A stretch of DNA of 9,706 nucleotides from CAZCBD01 sp964496755 (GTDB lineage Bacteria; Bacteroidota; Ignavibacteria; Ignavibacteriales; Melioribacteraceae): contig CAZCBD010000109.1 of assembly GCA_964496755.1 (NCBI GenBank), forward strand, positions 1 through 9,706, given 5' to 3'. Positions within the stretch are counted from its first letter, which is position 1, and every line of letters starts with the position of its first letter. Positions 5,731 to 9,706 of this stretch are shown piece after piece. Below the pieces are notes generated by a model. It searched no databases and had not been told where the DNA came from. It saw only the letters and a program-made list of their open reading frames with translations. The translations under genes and the position numbers were made by a program.

Positions 5731-5752
5731 ATTTAATAAAGATTTATTAAAT
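5731..5752. promoter_or_regulatory. 20-bp A/T inverted repeat upstream of the giant lipoprotein
   Basis: ATTTAATAAA (5731-5740) and TTTATTAAAT (5743-5752) are perfect 10-bp arms around GA, ending 44 bp before the ATG of the repeat lipoprotein. No run of T follows, so it is not a terminator; an operator or a leader hairpin is possible. Because it contains only A and T in a very A/T-rich spacer, chance is a real alternative. The rest of the 5548-5796 spacer shows no gene and no convincing promoter. Confidence 0.3.
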
Positions 5753-5796
5753 TTATTTAAGGTTGAAAAACATAAAAATTTTTTTGTGAGGAAGCT

Positions 5797-8499
5797 ATGA
5801 GAAAGCTATTTTTTTTCATTTTTACAGTACTGTTTGTTTTTACCGCTTGTGAGTTTAAAGATCTCGAAGGAGGCACAACTCCGTTTTCAGAGGATAATGG
5901 TGGCTTAACTGTTACTTTTCCAAATGGCGGTGATTCTCTAATGATAGGAGGATTTTATAACTTGACCTGGTTAGGAGGTGTGGCAAGTAACGTAAAAATA
6001 GAATATTCTGTTGATGGTGGGAATATTTGGAAAACAATAGCTGAAAGTGTTGCAAATTCGGGTAGCTATCATTGGGGACCGGTACCTTCGGTAAATTCTT
6101 CTAAATTGCTAATAAAGGTTTCTTCAACTGATGGACAAGAATCGGATATGAGCGATGCCACTGCTAATATTGTAGAAAATGTAAATAAAGTGGTAATTCT
6201 TACAGCTCCAAATGGTGGCGATTCTTTAATAGTTGGTGATAATTTTAATATTGAATGGATTTCCAGCAAGATTGAAAAACTTAAAATTGAGTATTCTGAC
6301 GATAATGGAAATTCGTGGAATACAATTGAAGATTCCTATTTGGCTTCAAATTACTCCTATTTATGGCAACCTATTCCAAATGTTTATTCAACCAATTGTT
6401 TAATTAAACTAAGTGATGCTTCCGATAATTCTGTCTTTGATATTAGCGATAGTAAATTTAATATTCTTATTCCAAAAGGAATTGATATTATGGTTCTTGT
6501 TCCGAATGGCGGTGAAACATGGAACTCAGGCACTAAAGAAAAAATAATTTGGTATAGCAAAGATGTAATTAAGGTGAAAATTGAATATACGGCAAATGAA
6601 GGTAGCGATTGGATTACTTTGGTAGATAATTACCCTAATACCGGTGTATATTACTGGGAACCTATTCCGGAAATTGAATCTTCAATTAGCAAAATAAGAG
6701 TTTCAAATGCTGATAATCCTCAGATGTTCGATGAAAGCGATAAAGTTTTCAGCATTTCTCCGGAACCTTATGTTAAAGTGATTTCCCCTAATGGCGGTGA
6801 ATCTTTGCAAGCAGGTTCAAGTCAAAATATTTCTTGGACTTCTGCCAATATTAAAGATGTGAAAATTGAATTCTCCATTAATAACGGAGCACAATGGGAA
6901 GTAATTACTCCTTCCACTCCAAGCGATGGAAATTATACATGGGAAAATATTCCGGATGCTAATTCTTCATTGTGTAGAATTAGAATCAGCGATGCTAAAG
7001 ATGGTATGCCTTCCGATACTTCCGATGCAAATTTTGAAATTGTTAACCAAATTGTGCAGAATATTGAATTGACTTCTCCAAACGGTGGCGAGGAATGGAT
7101 TTCAAATACTCCAAAAGTTATTTCTTGGACAAGTACGGGGGTTGACAAGGTTAAAATAGAATATACTTCTAATAATGGAATTGAGTGGAATCAAATAATA
7201 ACCGACTTAAAAAACGTTGGTTCTTTTGAATGGATTACTCCGAATATACAATCGGAACAAATGAAAATTAGAGTTAGCGATGCTGAAGATGCTAATCCGG
7301 CTGATGAAAGTGACGGCGGTTTTACAATTAAAAAAGCTCCGTCAATAAAATTATTAACTCCATTACCGGGAGAAATAATTACTGCCGGAGAACCATATTT
7401 AATTAAATGGGAAGCAGTGAATGTTGAAAACGTGAAAATTGAATTAACTACAAATGACGGTTATTATAATCCCGATCTTACTGGTAGCTTGGATGATGAT
7501 TATACGTTTATAATTGAAAATACACCGGCCGGCACAGGTCAATTCCAATATATATTTTCAACTGCTTCTAAGAAATGTAAAATCCGGATAGGTGATGCAT
7601 CACAAAATTTCCCCGGTGATTTTAGCGGATTATTTACAGTTAAAGAGGCATTAAAACGCGGAATTCATGTTTCCTCGCCAAACGGTGGTGAAAAACTTAT
7701 TGCCGGTGAAACATACGAAATAAGATGGGAAGCATATAATGTTGAAAAGGTGAAAATTCAATATACTTTAAACCAAACCGATTGGAAAACAATTGTTGAT
7801 AGTGTTTATAATAATGGTACTTATTATTGGACTGTTCCTCAAAACTTAGAAAATAAATCCCTAATTGCATCAATGAAAATTAGTGATGTAAGAGATTCTA
7901 CGGTTTATGATATTTCGGATACACTTTTTACAATGTATCCTCCTAAATATTTACGATTGCTTTTCCCTGTAGGCGGAGAATATATATCAATAAAAGTAGC
8001 AAAAGATGGTGATACCTTAGTTTACTGGGAGTCTGCCGGTATAACAAATGTAAATATAGATTTGAGTAGAGATAATGGTGTTACATGGTCACGAATTGCT
8101 TCAAATGTTTCTGCCGGAGGTTATAATTGGAGGTTTGTGAATTATCCGTTTTCTCATCAGGCCAGACTTCGTGTTACGGATGCAAGTGCCGATGCCGGTT
8201 CAAATCCTTTAACCGATGCTTCAAAAAGTTATTTTCATTTGAATATTGCCGGTGGAGGTAGTAAAGCAAATTTGGGAGATGATATAGGTAAAGCAAAAAT
8301 TCAGTGGGAGGAACCGAAGGCAAGTAGATATGTGGATATTTATTATAGTGACGATAACGGCAAAACTTGGCAAATCGGTGCAAAAAAAATAAAAAGTAAA
8401 ATTGGAAATAATAATTTTGCCGAAATTTATAATCTTCCTAAAAATAAAAATCTGATTTTTAAAATTAAAGAATGCAATATTCTGAAAATAGATAAATAA
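5797..8499 (+). CDS. giant repeat lipoprotein, eight PNGGE-type beta-sandwich repeats
   Basis: This 900-residue protein begins with a signal peptide and lipobox FTAC, so Cys18 should be lipidated. After a short acidic linker it is built of eight repeats of about 97 residues. Each opens with a PNGGE/D-like turn (at residues 42, 138, 236, 331, 428, 522, 628 and 724), then I-x-W-x-S, VKIEYSxDxGxxW, G-x-Y-x-W and a closing RISDAxD...DxSDxxFxI strand set. A degenerate ninth unit (about 832-893) keeps IQW and YYSDDNGKTW. The pattern fits the Kre9/KNH-like Ig-fold domains common in extracellular proteins of the FCB group (PF10342, from memory). Those modules are usually structural or adhesive. I see no enzyme domain and no type IX secretion C-terminal domain, so lipid anchoring is the likely surface attachment. 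GAGGAA (5788-5793) supports the start. A strong terminator follows, so the gene appears monocistronic. Confidence 0.85.
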   Translation: MRKLFFFIFTVLFVFTACEFKDLEGGTTPFSEDNGGLTVTFPNGGDSLMIGGFYNLTWLGGVASNVKIEYSVDGGNIWKTIAESVANSGSYHWGPVPSVNSSKLLIKVSSTDGQESDMSDATANIVENVNKVVILTAPNGGDSLIVGDNFNIEWISSKIEKLKIEYSDDNGNSWNTIEDSYLASNYSYLWQPIPNVYSTNCLIKLSDASDNSVFDISDSKFNILIPKGIDIMVLVPNGGETWNSGTKEKIIWYSKDVIKVKIEYTANEGSDWITLVDNYPNTGVYYWEPIPEIESSISKIRVSNADNPQMFDESDKVFSISPEPYVKVISPNGGESLQAGSSQNISWTSANIKDVKIEFSINNGAQWEVITPSTPSDGNYTWENIPDANSSLCRIRISDAKDGMPSDTSDANFEIVNQIVQNIELTSPNGGEEWISNTPKVISWTSTGVDKVKIEYTSNNGIEWNQIITDLKNVGSFEWITPNIQSEQMKIRVSDAEDANPADESDGGFTIKKAPSIKLLTPLPGEIITAGEPYLIKWEAVNVENVKIELTTNDGYYNPDLTGSLDDDYTFIIENTPAGTGQFQYIFSTASKKCKIRIGDASQNFPGDFSGLFTVKEALKRGIHVSSPNGGEKLIAGETYEIRWEAYNVEKVKIQYTLNQTDWKTIVDSVYNNGTYYWTVPQNLENKSLIASMKISDVRDSTVYDISDTLFTMYPPKYLRLLFPVGGEYISIKVAKDGDTLVYWESAGITNVNIDLSRDNGVTWSRIASNVSAGGYNWRFVNYPFSHQARLRVTDASADAGSNPLTDASKSYFHLNIAGGGSKANLGDDIGKAKIQWEEPKASRYVDIYYSDDNGKTWQIGAKKIKSKIGNNNFAEIYNLPKNKNLIFKIKECNILKIDK
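5908..8250 (+). repeat. eight tandem protein repeats of about 97 residues
   Basis: Successive PNGG codons begin at 5920, 6208, 6502, 6787, 7078, 7360, 7678 and 7966. The spacing is 96, 98, 95, 97, 94, 106 and 96 residues. The sixth unit is the most diverged (PLPGE in place of PNGGE) and carries a roughly ten-residue insertion in its middle. The eighth reads PVGGE. The units are related in protein but not near-identical in DNA, so the array is old rather than freshly amplified. Confidence 0.85.
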
Positions 8500-8517
8500 A
8501 TAATTTTAATTTTAATC

Positions 8518-8544
8518 AAGCGGAACTTTGTTTCCGCTTTTTTT
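8518..8544 (+). terminator. intrinsic terminator after the giant lipoprotein
   Basis: AAGCGGAA (8518-8525) pairs with TTCCGCTT (8532-8539) around a 6-nt loop, followed at once by a T-rich tract with a single interruption. It lies 19 bp past the stop codon. This is the best intrinsic terminator in the window and separates the lipoprotein from nth. Confidence 0.88.
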
Positions 8545-8582
8545 ATTTTAAAAACACAATTAATGAAAATCTTATTTTAAAT

Positions 8583-9215
8583 ATGAATAATTTAAGTTTA
8601 AATAAAATAATTGAAATTTTAAAAAACGAATATCCAAATTCCGAACCGGAATTGGATTATAAAAATTCCTTGGAATTATTGATTGCTACAATTCTTTCGG
8701 CACAATGTACGGATAAACGAGTAAATATAGTTACCAAAAGTTTGTTTAAAAAATATAATACCCCGAAAGATTACGCTGTTTCGGATTTATCCGATTTGGA
8801 ACAAGAAATTTATTCAACAGGATTTTATAAGCAAAAAGCAAAAAATATAAAAGCATGTTGTCGTAAACTCTTAACCGATTTTGGAGGTGAAATACCAGCC
8901 GATTTTGATAAACTAAACTCATTACCCGGGGTTGGTCGGAAAACAGCTTCCGTGGTAGCGGCAAATGCTTTTAATATTCCTGCTATTGCAGTGGATACAC
9001 ATGTTAAAAGAGTAACTAATCGCCTTGGATTGGTAACTTCTAATTCTCCGGAGAAAATTGAATTGGAGTTAAAAAAAATATTTTCGAAAAAATACTGGAT
9101 AAAAACAAGTCATTGGTTTATTTTACTTGGTCGGTATATTTGTATTGCCAGAAAGCCTAAATGTGAAGTTTGCAAACTCACACAATATTGTAAATATTTT
9201 AATAAAGGTAAATAA
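8583..9215 (+). CDS. nth: endonuclease III
   Basis: This 210-residue DNA glycosylase/AP lyase removes oxidised pyrimidines and cleaves the strand in base excision repair. All key features are present: the N-terminal helical region with LLIATILSAQCTDKRVN (32-48), the helix-hairpin-helix LPGVGRKTA (114-122) with catalytic Lys120, and VDTHVKR (137-143) with catalytic Asp138. The C-terminal iron-sulfur ligands Cys187, Cys194, Cys197 and Cys203 follow the C-x6-C-x2-C-x5-C pattern. These residue numbers equal those of E. coli Nth and the length is nearly the same. The leader before ATG 8583 is A/T-rich without a Shine-Dalgarno site, which is common in this window. The stop shares one base with the start of the HD-domain gene (TAATG), so the two are co-translated. 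The call is secure. Confidence 0.97.
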   Translation: MNNLSLNKIIEILKNEYPNSEPELDYKNSLELLIATILSAQCTDKRVNIVTKSLFKKYNTPKDYAVSDLSDLEQEIYSTGFYKQKAKNIKACCRKLLTDFGGEIPADFDKLNSLPGVGRKTASVVAANAFNIPAIAVDTHVKRVTNRLGLVTSNSPEKIELELKKIFSKKYWIKTSHWFILLGRYICIARKPKCEVCKLTQYCKYFNKGK

Positions 9216-9682
9216 TGGAAAAAGATATTCAAAGAAATAGAGAGGCTTGTTTAGATATTTTAAAAGAATATACAAAATCAGAAAGCTTATTAAAACATGC
9301 TTTTGCTGTTGAAGCATGCGTAAAAGAGTATGCATTAAAATATGAAGAGGATGAAAATTATTGGGGAAATGTTGCATTGCTTCATGATTTTGATTATGAA
9401 AAATTTCCTACGGCAGAGGAGCATCCTTATAAAGGAGCTGCAATTCTGCGTGAGAAAGGATTTTCGGAAGATTTTACCAATGCAATAATGTCTCATGCCG
9501 ATTACACAAATATTCCGCGAGATACTTTGCTTAAAAAGGTTCTTTTTGCTTGCGATGAACTTGCCGGATTTATTACGGCGGTTGCTTTAGTGAGACCAAG
9601 CAAATCGGTTGTTGACGTTAAAGTGAAGTCGGTAAAGAAAAAAATGAAAGACAAAGGTTTTTCTAGAGCAATTCAAGCTTGA
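9215..9682 (+). CDS. HD-domain hydrolase, apparently shortened at the C terminus
   Basis: This 155-residue soluble protein has the HD-superfamily metal-binding pattern: His28 in LLKHAFAVEA, His57-Asp58 in LLHDFDYEK, His94 in MSHAD and Asp114 in ACDELAGFI. The downstream ALVRPSK (124-130) and VDVKVKSVKKKMKDKGF motifs mark the predicted-hydrolase group often listed as COG2316; the substrate is unknown, and phosphohydrolase activity is the usual expectation. AAAGG (9204-9208) six bases before the ATG is a good ribosome site, and the start shares a base with the nth stop. From memory, relatives run to about 185-190 residues. This frame stops at TGA right after the conserved KKMKDKGF segment, so the last 30 or so residues seem missing. 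A frameshift or a sequencing error is possible, and the window ends 24 bases later. Confidence 0.82.
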   Translation: MEKDIQRNREACLDILKEYTKSESLLKHAFAVEACVKEYALKYEEDENYWGNVALLHDFDYEKFPTAEEHPYKGAAILREKGFSEDFTNAIMSHADYTNIPRDTLLKKVLFACDELAGFITAVALVRPSKSVVDVKVKSVKKKMKDKGFSRAIQA

Positions 9683-9706
9683 GAGTTCCTTGTGCCGATA
9701 TAGGAG

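Noticed and set aside
6069..6269. Minus-strand frames within the repeat lipoprotein (also 6933-7148 and 8174-8383)
   Set aside because: They mirror the repeated coding pattern of the lipoprotein and have no independent start signals.
5920..8250. CRISPR or recent DNA tandem repeat suggested by regular spacing of PNGG codons
   Set aside because: The period is about 290 bp within one open frame and the units differ widely in DNA, so it is an ancient protein-domain array.
9123..9377. Minus-strand frames across nth and the HD gene (also 8746-8964)
   Set aside because: They oppose strongly conserved coding regions and have unnatural composition.

Overview
The window is strongly A+T-rich and gene-dense, with short spacers, standard-code genes and several lipoproteins. 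An ExbB/ExbD/TonB cassette, SPOR, NHL and TPR envelope proteins, DUF2085, and a giant lipoprotein of PNGGE-type repeats together suggest a Gram-negative member of the FCB group, most like Ignavibacteria or a related Bacteroidota/Chlorobi lineage. That placement is an inference from gene content and base composition; no phylogenetic marker was compared.

Layout: (1) 1-2214, plus strand: a tightly packed envelope-energy operon with the 3' end of a SPOR-domain protein, an ExbB/TolQ proton channel, ExbD/TolR and a TonB-like transducer with a Lys-rich linker. It meets the next operon tail to tail with a 9-bp overlap. (2) 2206-3964, minus strand: a compact three-gene unit of an exported NHL-type beta-propeller, a DUF2085 membrane protein carrying CHQ and CxxC motifs, and an unrecognised membrane protein with about four helices that starts at TTG. 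(3) 4049-4905, plus strand, divergent from the previous unit: two tandemly duplicated small TPR lipoproteins sharing a C-terminal three-cysteine signature. (4) 4956-5028: tRNA-Gln(CTG) with a recognisable promoter just upstream and a strong hairpin after it. (5) 5149-5547, minus strand: an unrecognised 132-residue protein whose C-terminal half may be a winged helix. (6) 5797-8499: a 900-residue lipoprotein made of eight beta-sandwich-like repeats of about 97 residues plus a partial ninth, closed by a clear intrinsic terminator. (7) 8583-9682: endonuclease III (nth), translationally linked to an HD-domain hydrolase that appears shortened at its C terminus.

The first operon is a proton-motive-force-driven transducer linking inner and outer membrane. 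The SPOR gene beside it fits a cell-envelope or division role, so the cassette could be Tol-like rather than a TonB receptor energiser. Regions 2, 3 and 6 add exported or lipid-anchored proteins of unknown partners. I see no CRISPR array, insertion sequence, phage genes, defence system or biosynthetic cluster. The best candidates for something undescribed are the NHL/DUF2085/membrane-protein operon, the tandem cysteine-tailed TPR lipoproteins, and the orphan gene at 5149-5547 with a palindrome in its own upstream region. No stretch above 300 bases lacks a gene; the two largest spacers, 4906-5148 and 5548-5796, are described in the entries.
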